From the NCBI RefSeq assembly GCF_015354345.1, contig NZ_JADKYS010000001.1:434001-498000 (forward strand): DNA of 64,000 nt, given 5' to 3'. The notes under the pieces were generated by a model, which was not told the origin of the DNA, did not search any database, and was given only the letters and a program-made list of their open reading frames with translations. This document shows positions 1 through 8,389 of this stretch, in pieces (positions within the stretch are counted from its first letter, which is position 1; every line of letters starts with the position of its first letter). The translations under genes were made by a program, and so were the position numbers. This DNA comes from Methylophilus sp. 14. GTDB lineage: Bacteria > Pseudomonadota > Gammaproteobacteria > Burkholderiales > Methylophilaceae.

Positions 1-2
1 CC

Positions 3-2243
3 GGTGTCAAAGTGCAGGAGACCATTCCGGATAGTGTGTTCGATCTGGCCGATGAGGTTGTCTTGATTGATTTGCCGCCTGAGGAATTGCTGCAGCGGCT
101 GGATGAAGGCCGGATTTATATTCCCGAGCAAGCACAAAAGGCAAGCAAGCACTTTTTTCGCAAAGGCAATTTGATCGCCTTGCGTGAGTTGGCGTTAAGG
201 CGCACTGCTGATCGTGTCGATGCACAAATGCAGGAATATCGCCAGGATCAGGCGATCCAGCATGTCTGGCAAGCGAATGAGCGGATACTGGTGGGCATAG
301 GGCCTAGCAAAGCATTTGAGAGCTTGATCCGCACGGCGGCCAGACTGGCGCAAAATATGAAAGCCGACTGGCTGGTGGTCTACGTGGAGACACCCGCACT
401 ACAAAACATCAGCATGGCATCACGCAAGCAAATCACCGAACTCTTGAGATTGGCGCAGTCATTAGGCGCAACGACTGCCAATTTAAGTGGGGATTCGGTC
501 ACCCATAAACTGGTGGAGTATGCGCAAAGCCATAATGTTTCACGCATTGTCATCGGCAAGCCCACCCGCTCCATCCTCTCCCGGTTTTTCCATCCCAGTG
601 TCAGTGATGAGCTGGCCAAGGTCGTCAGTGATATTGACGTGCATATTGTGATGCGGGGGCGCGAGAAGGCGGTCAAAGGCAGCAAGGCCAGGCCGGGGTT
701 GGACATGCGCGCGCATTTCAGTGATGAGAAAAAAAAGGGCTATGTCTGGGCATTGATCATTAGCGCCATCACCTCATTGGTGGCAAGCGTCTTGCTGCCT
801 TACTTCGAGCTGGCAAATATCATCATGCTGTATCTGCTAGGTGTGATGCTGATTTCTATCCGTTATGGCAGAGGCCCAGGTATTGCTTCTTCATTCCTCA
901 GCGTGTCTATCTTTGACTTTTTCTTTGTGCCACCCCGCTTTTCGTTCACGGTTGCAGATACACAATACTTACTCACCTTTGCCATTATGCTATCGGTGGC
1001 ATTGGTGATCAGCAATCTGACTTCCAGCCTCAGAAAGCAGGCCATCGTTGCTAATTATCGCGAGAGACGGAGCCTGGCACTTTATGAGGTCGGTAAGGAG
1101 CTGGCCTCCGCGTTGACGACCGGCCATATCGTGGAAGTCAGTACGCATCATGTGGCCAAGATATTTAATTCCAAAGTGGCTATTCTGACGCCTGATGCAA
1201 ATGAGCAATTAGAGGTTGCGCAAACAAACGAATCCAGCAATGCTGCCTTGCAGGAGACGACCCTGCTGGATGTCGATTTGGGGATTGCGCAATGGACCTA
1301 TGATAGACAACAGCAATCCGGACTGGGCACGGACACTTTGCCTTCCAGCAAAATCTTGTACATCCCGCTCAAAGCGCCCATGCGCACCAGAGGCGTGCTT
1401 GCGATCTCCCCAGAAAATAACCACGACATTTATCTGCCTGAACACAGGCAGTTGCTGGATACGTTTGCTTCCCAAATCGGCTTGGCCCTGGAGCGCAAGC
1501 ATTATGTGGAAATTGCCAGGGATGCAGTGATCTCCATGGAGACCGAGCGGCTGAGAAACTCCCTCCTGAGTGCGATCTCTCATGATCTTAGAACGCCGCT
1601 GACAAGCATCATCGCCACCACCGAGCAGTTGAAAGAAACCATCAGTGCCAGAACTCATGCCTTCAAAATGCTCACAGGGCTGCACGATCAGGCAATCAGG
1701 ATGCAAAACCTGGTCCTGAATCTACTTGATATGGCCAGATTGCAATCGGGTACCGTCAAATTAAACAGTGAATGGCATCTTTTGGAAGAGATCGTAGGAT
1801 CGGCGATCAATGGCTTGCAGACGACATTGCAGCAGCATCGTGTGGTTGTCACGCCGATGGAGGATATTCCGTTACTTTATGTAGATGCTATCCTCATCGA
1901 AAGAGTGTTGAGTAATCTGCTGGATAACGCTTGCAAATACAGTGATGCTGGTACCACCATCACCATTTCGGCAAAACAACAGGGCGGCCAGGTGTCAGTC
2001 ACATTTTCCGATGAAGGACAAGGTTTGCCACCCGGTATGGAGACGAGCATCTTTCAGAAATTCACCAGAGGCAAAACTGAGTCTACCATCCCGGGCGTAG
2101 GGTTGGGTTTGTCCATTTGCAAGGCCATCATTGAAGCACACGGCGGCAAAATTTGGGCTGATAAAAATGAAAAAAATGGCACCACATTTACGTTCACTTT
2201 GCCGGTGAAGACCCCGCCAACGGTCAGTGAAATGGAGATTTAA
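3..2243 (+). CDS. kdpD: KdpD sensor histidine kinase (5' end outside window)
   Basis: Membrane histidine kinase that senses K+ limitation or osmotic stress and phosphorylates KdpE to induce the KdpFABC K+ pump. The reading frame is already open at base 3; the first in-frame GTG at 12 lies inside a conserved KdpD segment (VQETIPDSV), so the gene starts upstream and its N-terminal Walker-type region is missing here. Visible in order: the FFRKGNLIALRELALRRTADRV segment region, a universal-stress-like domain (from about fragment residue 90, ILVGIGPS), four closely packed membrane segments (about 245-345), a GAF-like region, the H-box AISHDLRTPLTS (near base 1580), the N-box LSNLLDNACKYS, and G-boxes DEGQGLPPG and GVGLGLSICKA. 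kdpE follows after 2 bases. kdpFABC probably lies just upstream (inference). Confidence 0.95.
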   Translation, partial: GVKVQETIPDSVFDLADEVVLIDLPPEELLQRLDEGRIYIPEQAQKASKHFFRKGNLIALRELALRRTADRVDAQMQEYRQDQAIQHVWQANERILVGIGPSKAFESLIRTAARLAQNMKADWLVVYVETPALQNISMASRKQITELLRLAQSLGATTANLSGDSVTHKLVEYAQSHNVSRIVIGKPTRSILSRFFHPSVSDELAKVVSDIDVHIVMRGREKAVKGSKARPGLDMRAHFSDEKKKGYVWALIISAITSLVASVLLPYFELANIIMLYLLGVMLISIRYGRGPGIASSFLSVSIFDFFFVPPRFSFTVADTQYLLTFAIMLSVALVISNLTSSLRKQAIVANYRERRSLALYEVGKELASALTTGHIVEVSTHHVAKIFNSKVAILTPDANEQLEVAQTNESSNAALQETTLLDVDLGIAQWTYDRQQQSGLGTDTLPSSKILYIPLKAPMRTRGVLAISPENNHDIYLPEHRQLLDTFASQIGLALERKHYVEIARDAVISMETERLRNSLLSAISHDLRTPLTSIIATTEQLKETISARTHAFKMLTGLHDQAIRMQNLVLNLLDMARLQSGTVKLNSEWHLLEEIVGSAINGLQTTLQQHRVVVTPMEDIPLLYVDAILIERVLSNLLDNACKYSDAGTTITISAKQQGGQVSVTFSDEGQGLPPGMETSIFQKFTRGKTESTIPGVGLGLSICKAIIEAHGGKIWADKNEKNGTTFTFTLPVKTPPTVSEMEI

Positions 2244-2245
2244 GC

Positions 2246-2944
2246 ATGTCTGAGAGTCCAAAAGGCAATATTGTTGTTGTAGAAGATGAGGAGCAGATTC
2301 GCAGGCTGGTGACCATTATTCTGGAGGGCGAGCAGTTTAATGTGTTTGCCGCAGAAAATGGCAAACGTGGTCTGGTAGAGATCGGCACGCGCAAACCTGA
2401 AATTGCCATTGTCGATTTAGGGCTGCCAGACATGAGTGGTGTGGAGCTGATTAAAGAAGTGCGCACCTGGAGCTCTATCCCGATTATTGTGCTGTCTGCC
2501 AGATCTAACGAGCATGACAAAGTCAGTGCGCTAGATGCAGGCGCTGATGATTACATCACTAAACCATTCGGATCAGAAGAGTTGCTAGCCCGAATCCGCG
2601 CCCATCTGAGAAGGCATCATTCGGTGCAGCAGAGTAATAGTCAGTCGAGTATCACTTTTGGCAACATTACCGTGGACTTTGTTAAGCGCCAGGTCTACCG
2701 CGACGGGCAACCAGTATCCCTCACCCCCATTGAATACAGGCTGATGACTGTATTACTTCGCTCCGCCGGATGCGTGCTCACGCAACGGCATTTGCTGAAA
2801 GAGGTCTGGGGGCCATCCTATATCGAGCATACCCATTATCTTCGTATTTATATGGGGCATTTGCGTAACAAGCTGGAAGAAGACCCAGCCCAGCCCAAGC
2901 ATTTTCTAACAGAAATCGCAGTGGGTTACCGCCTGGTGCTGTAA
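2246..2944 (+). CDS. kdpE: KdpE response regulator
   Basis: OmpR/PhoB-type DNA-binding regulator, partner of KdpD and activator of kdpFABC. It has 232 residues, normal for KdpE. The receiver domain shows the acidic pocket (VVEDEEQI), the phospho-acceptor aspartate in AIVDLGLPDMSG, and the conserved lysine in YITKPFGSEEL. The C-terminal winged helix (about residues 130-230) includes LTPIEYRLMTVLL and ends EIAVGYRL. ATG lies 2 bases after the kdpD stop, so the two are almost certainly cotranscribed. The next gene is convergent. Confidence 0.96.
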   Translation: MSESPKGNIVVVEDEEQIRRLVTIILEGEQFNVFAAENGKRGLVEIGTRKPEIAIVDLGLPDMSGVELIKEVRTWSSIPIIVLSARSNEHDKVSALDAGADDYITKPFGSEELLARIRAHLRRHHSVQQSNSQSSITFGNITVDFVKRQVYRDGQPVSLTPIEYRLMTVLLRSAGCVLTQRHLLKEVWGPSYIEHTHYLRIYMGHLRNKLEEDPAQPKHFLTEIAVGYRLVL

Positions 2945-2965
2945 CCCACTTAATTGGGCCACAGC

Positions 2966-3943
2966 TCAGGCTGCAGCTTGGGCGAGGGCCGTTTCTAATT
3001 GATGCAGTGTTTGAATAAGCTGCTCGCTTAGGCAATGGGTGGCCGTAGTGAGTGGCAGCCTTAATTCGTTGCTGATCAATCCCTGGTAAGCAAGCAAAGC
3101 TTTTACTGGCGCTGGATTAGGTTCTTGGAATAGCAAGCGAATCAACATCTCTAGCTTGGAAAACTGCTCACTGGCGTCTTGATGCCGCTTGCTCTTGGCA
3201 AGCGCGTAGAGGTTGAGAAACATTTCCGTATGAATGTGTGCAGACGCAGCAATCGCACCAGTGGCACCATGTAATAACCCGTCCACAATCAGACTGTCAT
3301 CCCCACACATCACGGGGAGATTGGATGCTTTGATGGTACGGCGCAACGTTTCCACATCACCGCTGGATTCTTTGATGCCAATAAAAGTAGGGTTTTCTGC
3401 CAGCCGCTGTAGCGTTTCAAGTGCGAGCGCCACGCCAGCGCGGCCGGGAATGTTATACAACACAATATTGGAGGAGACTGCATCTGCCAGTGCGGTGAAG
3501 TGAGCGAACAGCCCTGCTTGGGATGGTCGGATAAACGGCGGCGGTGCAATAAGGAAACCAAACGGATTCAAAGTATCCAGTAATTTTGCTTGATGCACCA
3601 TCGCTCTGGTGTCTGTGCCAAGCAGGCCGATTAGCAAGGGTGTTTTTTGATGCGTGACTTGTTGCACCGTTTGAATGACTTGTAGTTGCTCATCTAATGA
3701 CAGACTACCCATCTCACCAGTCGTACTGCAGACCACCAAGCCATGCACGCCGTGGTTGACCATCCGTTGTGTCAGGTTTTTTAATGCCTGCAGATCCAGC
3801 TCACCATGTTTGAATGGCGTCACCAGCGGTACCCAGATGCCTTCCAGTACGGGTTTATCTTTTATGTTTTCAAATGCCACTGAGTGACTGACTTTCATCT
3901 TTTCAGGGGCATGCGATACCAAACGAGCAGAGTCACCATCCAT
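2966..3943 (-). CDS. dapA: dihydrodipicolinate synthase family protein (DapA-like)
   Basis: Class I aldolase-fold lyase. The best-known member condenses pyruvate with aspartate semialdehyde in lysine/diaminopimelate synthesis. Seen: the hydroxyl pair in CSTTGEMGS, catalytic Tyr in VLYNIPGRAG, and the Schiff-base Lys in FIGIKESSGD. At 325 residues it is about 30 longer than typical DapA because of an N-terminal extension. The start at 3943 is supported by AGGAAGG about 10 bases upstream; an internal Met (MKVSHS, residue 16) is an alternative. It faces kdpE tail to tail. The active-site loop has S before TTGE where classical DapA has G, so a related aldolase of the DHDPS/NAL superfamily is possible and the substrate is not certain. 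Confidence 0.8.
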   Translation of the reverse strand: MDGDSARLVSHAPEKMKVSHSVAFENIKDKPVLEGIWVPLVTPFKHGELDLQALKNLTQRMVNHGVHGLVVCSTTGEMGSLSLDEQLQVIQTVQQVTHQKTPLLIGLLGTDTRAMVHQAKLLDTLNPFGFLIAPPPFIRPSQAGLFAHFTALADAVSSNIVLYNIPGRAGVALALETLQRLAENPTFIGIKESSGDVETLRRTIKASNLPVMCGDDSLIVDGLLHGATGAIAASAHIHTEMFLNLYALAKSKRHQDASEQFSKLEMLIRLLFQEPNPAPVKALLAYQGLISNELRLPLTTATHCLSEQLIQTLHQLETALAQAAA

Positions 3944-3946
3944 GAT

Positions 3947-4168
3947 TCAAACTTCCTTCCTGAAATGGCCAAATTCAGCAGATTCAAAGAATTTCATGAC
4001 GACTGACATGATCTTCTGCTCACAGCCAGCCACAGCTTTGATGGATATTTTGACGCGTTTTGAACGGTCAACGGTTTTGACCGTATAAGAAGGCACCAGG
4101 TTTTTGAATTGTGTGGCTAAGATAAACCTGAATTGAGACATGAGATGTACATCAATCGTCACCGACAT
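3947..4168 (-). CDS. small hypothetical protein upstream of dapA-like gene
   Basis: A 73-residue reading frame (beginning MSVTIDVH) ending 3 bases before the dapA-like start; its last codons overlap that gene's ribosome-binding site. The open frame extends upstream to 4300, but the upstream part is of poor protein quality. No strong Shine-Dalgarno is seen at 4168 or at the next Met. The C-terminal half (GCEQKIMSVVMKFF) looks helical. No family is recognised. It could be a short coupled leader protein or a chance frame. Confidence 0.3.
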   Translation of the reverse strand: MSVTIDVHLMSQFRFILATQFKNLVPSYTVKTVDRSKRVKISIKAVAGCEQKIMSVVMKFFESAEFGHFRKEV

Positions 4169-4484
4169 TCCAATATAGTCCAGATGCTTGACAGTATGTC
4201 TGTGTATTCGAGGAGAGCGTTTGGAAGGTGTATATGGGCTATTTAAAAACGCTTTGGTAAGCGAGTGCTGCCATGGTGTATCAGACGTTAAATAAAACAT
4301 ACCTCACTCTTTCATGTTGTTACGAGGTATTCAGTCTATTAAATCAGGTATTAAAAACCCGTAAATTGGACGAAGCTAAAAATAAAAACTGTATAAATGT
4401 CAGTAGTGGCTACAAAGCCGTACAAGAGTTTAATCGCTAGAAAGCTATTGAATTGTTCGAGCTACTTAGTTGCTAAATTTAACC

Positions 4485-4528
4485 TGCAAAACTTGCAGAT
4501 AAAACTTCATCAGTATGCAAGTTTTGCA
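4485..4528. promoter_or_regulatory. double palindromic site upstream of eptA
   Basis: TGCAAAACTTGCA (4485-4497) and TGCAAGTTTTGCA (4516-4528) are exact reverse complements of each other. Each is itself a 5-3-5 palindrome (TGCAA-n3-TTGCA). Their centres are 31 bp apart, about three helical turns, on the same face of DNA, in the 325-bp gap before eptA. This suggests two operator half-assemblies for a dimeric regulator. A 13-bp RNA stem with an 18-nt loop is the alternative reading. No T-run follows, so it is not a terminator. Confidence 0.45.
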
Positions 4529-4625
4529 TGGAACTTAAATCTAATACACAATTCACCTTTATTAATCAACATCTTAGAATTTGGAATAATTTTTGCTGTG
4601 CCTTCTTTTCGAGAGGAAGACGTCA

Positions 4626-6302
4626 ATGGCAAGCACAACAAAATTAAGTTTTTCAAATTTCACAAAGAAATCAGAAGTAACAGCAATCAGTCTATGGGTT
4701 GTTTTTATAATGGTGAGTTCGAATTACTCACTGTTCCATGGCATCACCAACATATATCCGCTCACGATACACAACATCCCCTTTCTAGTATCAATCTCCC
4801 TATTTTTCACATTCTTAACAGCAATCTTTTTTCTTTTCGTTTGCTTAGGGAGATATGCACGCTGGATTCTAGCCTTTTTTCTGATTGTTTCCTCTCAAGC
4901 TGCGTATTACATGGATCACCTGGGTGTAATCATTGATACAGTAATGATTGATAACATCATACAAACTGACCGAAATGAAATTTCTGGATTAATAACTAGC
5001 AGCTTAATTGTCAGGACATTTATTTTTGGCTTAATTCCAGCGTGGTTGGTGATTAAGTATTTCCCCAAGAATACCAACTTTAAAAATGAATTAATTTCCA
5101 GACTTAAAACCATAGGCTTTCTGATTTTAGGCATAGTTGCTTTGGTGATTCCGTTTACAGCCGACTACGCGACATTTATCCGTGAGCACAAAATTGTTAG
5201 GTTTTATGCAAATCCAACTTATGCTACCTATTCATCGATTAAGTTTTTAACAAGTAAGTTGAGCGTCAAAGCAAACAAAGGGCCTTTAATCAATGTTGCC
5301 GGCGATGCAAAAAACCTTGACCTCGCAGATAGCAAAAAAGAGCTGATCATTATGGTTGTCGGTGAAACGGCTAGGGCCGATCGTTTCTCACTCAATGGTT
5401 ATAAGCGCGATACTAATCCTCGCCTATCGAAAGAAAATGTTGTTAGCTTCAGTAATGTATCCTCATGTGGGACCTCTACGTCCGTTTCTGTTCCCTGCAT
5501 GTTTTCCTCTCTTGGAAGGGAAAACTATGACAAAGAAAAAGCATTAGCCCAGGAAAACCTTCTTGATGTATTGAATTATCATGGAGTTGCCGTCTTGTGG
5601 AGAGACAACAACTCTGACTCTAAGGGCGTGGCAACGCGTATACGTTATGAAGACTTCAAGTCTCCTACGCTTAACCCCGTCTGTCACGGAGAGTGTAGAG
5701 ACATTGGAATGTTAAATAAGCTAGATGAATATATTAATCAAAATAAGGGTAAAGACATATTCATCGTATTACATCAGATGGGCAACCATGGTCCCGAGTA
5801 TTATCGTCGCTATCCCAAAGAGTTCGAAAAATTCAAACCCGCTTGCCAAACAGGTGAATTACGAGATTGCACCCAGCAGGAAATTGATAATGCCTACGAT
5901 AACGCTATTTTATACACTGATTACTTTCTATCAGAGGTCATAAGTTTTCTTAAAAATCATGACGATAGATTCGAGACTGCAATGCTATATGTTTCAGACC
6001 ACGGTGAATCACTCGGTGAGCATGGGCTTTACTTGCATGCAGCACCATACATGCTTGCCCCCAAAGAACAAAAGCATGTTCCAGCAATTTTATGGACAGG
6101 CAGCAACTTTGATTACAACATTGACGATATCAAGCCATTTAAAAACCAAGCACTTTCACACGATGACTTGTTCTGTTCAGTCATGATTGCATATGAATTA
6201 GAGTCAAGTATGTGTGGTGGCAAGAATAAAATGCTAACCAAGAATAAAAACCTAAAGAACTATGCTATCTCTGATGAAAGCAACAGTATTCGCATAGATT
6301 GA
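4626..6302 (+). CDS. eptA: phosphoethanolamine-lipid A transferase (EptA/PmrC family)
   Basis: Inner-membrane enzyme that transfers phosphoethanolamine to lipid A, reducing negative charge and sensitivity to cationic peptides. It has 558 residues. Five N-terminal membrane segments (about residues 15-185) are followed by a periplasmic sulfatase-fold domain with the catalytic Thr in VVGETARADR, metal ligands in VSDHGESLGEHG, and paired cysteines (SSCGTS, VPCMFS, CHGECRD) that form disulfides in the family. Start chosen at 4626 because GAGGAAGA precedes it by about 6 bases; the frame extends upstream to 4593 without an SD. It is tail to tail with the adjacent two-component pair, which probably controls it (inference). 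Codon use is AT-richer than in flanking core genes. Confidence 0.93.
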   Translation: MASTTKLSFSNFTKKSEVTAISLWVVFIMVSSNYSLFHGITNIYPLTIHNIPFLVSISLFFTFLTAIFFLFVCLGRYARWILAFFLIVSSQAAYYMDHLGVIIDTVMIDNIIQTDRNEISGLITSSLIVRTFIFGLIPAWLVIKYFPKNTNFKNELISRLKTIGFLILGIVALVIPFTADYATFIREHKIVRFYANPTYATYSSIKFLTSKLSVKANKGPLINVAGDAKNLDLADSKKELIIMVVGETARADRFSLNGYKRDTNPRLSKENVVSFSNVSSCGTSTSVSVPCMFSSLGRENYDKEKALAQENLLDVLNYHGVAVLWRDNNSDSKGVATRIRYEDFKSPTLNPVCHGECRDIGMLNKLDEYINQNKGKDIFIVLHQMGNHGPEYYRRYPKEFEKFKPACQTGELRDCTQQEIDNAYDNAILYTDYFLSEVISFLKNHDDRFETAMLYVSDHGESLGEHGLYLHAAPYMLAPKEQKHVPAILWTGSNFDYNIDDIKPFKNQALSHDDLFCSVMIAYELESSMCGGKNKMLTKNKNLKNYAISDESNSIRID

Positions 6303-6304
6303 AA

Positions 6305-7651
6305 TTAAAGATCAAGGTTAGATTCGAGGGCTTTATTGAAAATCACTTTAACAATAAGCCCTGTCGACTCTGGTTGTTTATTAATTAACATGATTTCTGC
6401 ATGATGCTTTTGAGCAATTTCTTGAGCAATTGAAAGACCTAGCCCGGAACCTGGCACCTTGTCACTTTGAGAGCGATAAAATCGCTCAAACACTTTGTTC
6501 ATATCATCGGGATTGATGCCAGGTCCTGAATCTTCAATTTCTATTTCAATGGCATGATGATGTGATCTTATTTGAATATTAATTAACCCACCCTCTGGGG
6601 AATAGTTGATTGCGTTCACCAGAAGATTATTCAATAGAGTCTCAATTTCATCAGCTATTCCAGAGATATTTACGTTATCAGAATAGGTCATTCCAACATC
6701 TAGTCTTTTTTCCATGTAGATAGAACGAAGATCATTTAATACCCTTACGATAAGCGCATTCAAGTCTATGTTACCCACTGATCCTGGTCGCGCATCAGGT
6801 TCAACCTTTGACAGAGTCAATAATTGCGCTACCAAACGCTCCATTCGAGTGAGACTGTCAAAAACACGTGGCAGTCGATCCTGCAGTTCTTTTTGGTTGG
6901 CATTGCTTAATGAAGACAGTTGTAGCCTCAATGCGGTGACTGGCGTTCTGAGCTCATGTGCTGCATCGCTGGTAAATCTTTTTCTGAGCGAAATGAATGC
7001 ATTCACATTTCTCATCCAAACATTTAAAGATCGGATGATTGGAATCAATTCCTTTGGCTGATTATTTTCATTAAATAGATTCAGATCCTCCACATTTCGT
7101 CTGGCCATCTCTTCTGACATCACAGTAAGCGGCTTGAATGTTTTTTGAATAATCATTAACGTAACAATAATTAGAAAAGGCACCACCAGCAATTGGGGAA
7201 CAATTAACTTGATGGCCACATCTCGGATTGTGTGTTGGCGAAGTTGATAATCTTGTGCCACCACACCCGTCAAGCCATCTTGTTTTAAAATAAAAATGCG
7301 CCAGCGCTTGTGTGCTACCCATTCTGTAAATAAACCAGATTTGTCGGTTTGGGCTGCAAAGTCTCCTTGATGCGATTGATAAATAAGCTGATTATTTTGT
7401 TTCACCTGGATAAGATAATCCTGCTCTCCATGCAGCTTAGATTTTCTAAGTCCAGAAATGAAGTTCTGCTCGGTTGCAGCATGTCCAGCATAATTCTCAA
7501 TCATGGCCGCTGCCAAATGTTCCATATTCGCGTCATATAGCTCACCTAATTCGTCTTCTGCTGAGTGATAGGATAAAAAAGAGAGCAGCCCAATAATGAG
7601 AACAATACCCAAAGAAAGATAAATAGTCAGTTCAAACTTAATAGAGCGCAT
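6305..7651 (-). CDS. sensor histidine kinase, BasS/QseC-like
   Basis: Inner-membrane two-component sensor of 448 residues. Membrane segments lie near residues 8-28 and 145-170 and enclose a periplasmic sensor of about 120 residues. Next come a HAMP-like linker, the H-box SDAAHELRTPVTAL, the N-box LLNNLLVNAINYSP, and ATP-binding boxes EDSGPGIN and GSGLGLSIAQEIA. Only 3 bases separate it from the upstream regulator gene, so they form one operon. Placement beside eptA and a metal-type RND pump is typical of PmrAB/BasRS systems that respond to metals or cationic peptides, while the sequence also resembles QseC. The signal is not deducible here. Confidence 0.9.
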   Translation of the reverse strand: MRSIKFELTIYLSLGIVLIIGLLSFLSYHSAEDELGELYDANMEHLAAAMIENYAGHAATEQNFISGLRKSKLHGEQDYLIQVKQNNQLIYQSHQGDFAAQTDKSGLFTEWVAHKRWRIFILKQDGLTGVVAQDYQLRQHTIRDVAIKLIVPQLLVVPFLIIVTLMIIQKTFKPLTVMSEEMARRNVEDLNLFNENNQPKELIPIIRSLNVWMRNVNAFISLRKRFTSDAAHELRTPVTALRLQLSSLSNANQKELQDRLPRVFDSLTRMERLVAQLLTLSKVEPDARPGSVGNIDLNALIVRVLNDLRSIYMEKRLDVGMTYSDNVNISGIADEIETLLNNLLVNAINYSPEGGLINIQIRSHHHAIEIEIEDSGPGINPDDMNKVFERFYRSQSDKVPGSGLGLSIAQEIAQKHHAEIMLINKQPESTGLIVKVIFNKALESNLDL

Positions 7652-7654
7652 TTA

Positions 7655-8314
7655 TTATTCCTTTTTGTCAGGAAAGGCATAGCCAATTCCTCTGATGGTC
7701 TGGATGATATCCTGCCCAAACTTTTTGCGAATATGATGCACGTGAACTTCTACCGCATTGCTTTCAATCTCGTCACCCCAGCCATAGAGCTTTTCCTCCA
7801 ATTGCGATTTAGAAAAAATCATGCCTGGCTGCGACATCAGGTGATACATGATTGCGAATGCTTTACTGGAGAGCCTGTGACTTAACGCACCAGCAGATAA
7901 CGTGTAATTTGCGGTATTTAACACCACACCATTAATTTCAATCTGATTGGTGAGCCGTTCTTCTTTGCGCCTGAAAATAGCCCTCAGTCTGGCTTCCAGT
8001 TCTTCAATTGCAAATGGCTTGAGTACATAGTCATCTGCCCCGGCATCTAACCCCTCAATTCGGTGCTCTACTGCATCCCTGGCGGTAATGACGATCACAG
8101 GTGTTTGATTACCTGCCTTTCTGAATTCAGTAAGCCATTCAATCCCGTTTTTTTTGGGTAATCCAATGTCGAGCAAAATTGCATCGAATACCTCTTGCAT
8201 GATTGCCTGTTCGGCCTGCATCGCATCCTTAGCCCAATATACGGCGTGCGCTCGCATAGCCTGTTGCAATCCTTCGCCTATCATCGCGTCGTCTTCCACC
8301 AGCAGAAGTTTCAC
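7655..8314 (-). CDS. response regulator, BasR/QseB-like
   Basis: OmpR-type regulator of 219 residues. The receiver domain begins MKLLLVEDDAMIGEG, with the phospho-acceptor aspartate in AILLDIGLPKKNG and the conserved lysine in YVLKPFAIEEL. The winged helix includes the recognition region EVHVHHIRKKFG and ends TIRGIGYAF. The longest frame starts at 8353, but GTG at 8314 is preferred. GGAGAG lies 7 bases before it, the resulting N-terminus matches the family, and the upstream codons fall in the promoter next to the CTTAAG box. It is cotranscribed with the kinase gene. Likely targets are its own operon, the divergent efflux operon and perhaps eptA. Confidence 0.9.
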   Translation of the reverse strand: MKLLLVEDDAMIGEGLQQAMRAHAVYWAKDAMQAEQAIMQEVFDAILLDIGLPKKNGIEWLTEFRKAGNQTPVIVITARDAVEHRIEGLDAGADDYVLKPFAIEELEARLRAIFRRKEERLTNQIEINGVVLNTANYTLSAGALSHRLSSKAFAIMYHLMSQPGMIFSKSQLEEKLYGWGDEIESNAVEVHVHHIRKKFGQDIIQTIRGIGYAFPDKKE

Positions 8315-8358
8315 TTTGCGTCTCTCCATGACATTTACGAGCAGATTAAACACTCAAT

Positions 8359-8375
8359 CTTAAGGTTGCCTTAAG
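8359..8375. promoter_or_regulatory. PmrA/QseB-type box (CTTAAG-N5-CTTAAG)
   Basis: Two exact CTTAAG hexamers (8359-8364 and 8370-8375) are separated by five bases, an 11-bp direct repeat matching the known PmrA/BasR and QseB consensus YTTAAK-N5-YTTAAK. It sits in the short gap between the divergently transcribed regulator/kinase operon and the RND efflux operon, so one box could serve autoregulation and pump control. On the minus strand a -10-like TTTAAT follows the box; on the plus strand TCTAAT (8396-8401) is a possible -10. Confidence 0.75.
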
Positions 8376-8389
8376 AAAAGCACTGCAAG

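Noticed and set aside
2945-2965. Terminator between kdpE and the dapA-like gene
   Set aside because: Only 21 bases, with no stable stem plus T-run on either strand.
4339-4354. TATTAA-type direct repeat upstream of eptA as a PmrA box
   Set aside because: TTAA cores are 12 bp apart rather than the 11 bp required, and flanking bases do not fit YTTAAK; kept out although eptA is a usual PmrA target.
4397-4936. 179-codon + frame overlapping the start of eptA
   Set aside because: Out of frame with the well-supported eptA start and SD; its protein has no family features and covers the upstream regulatory gap.
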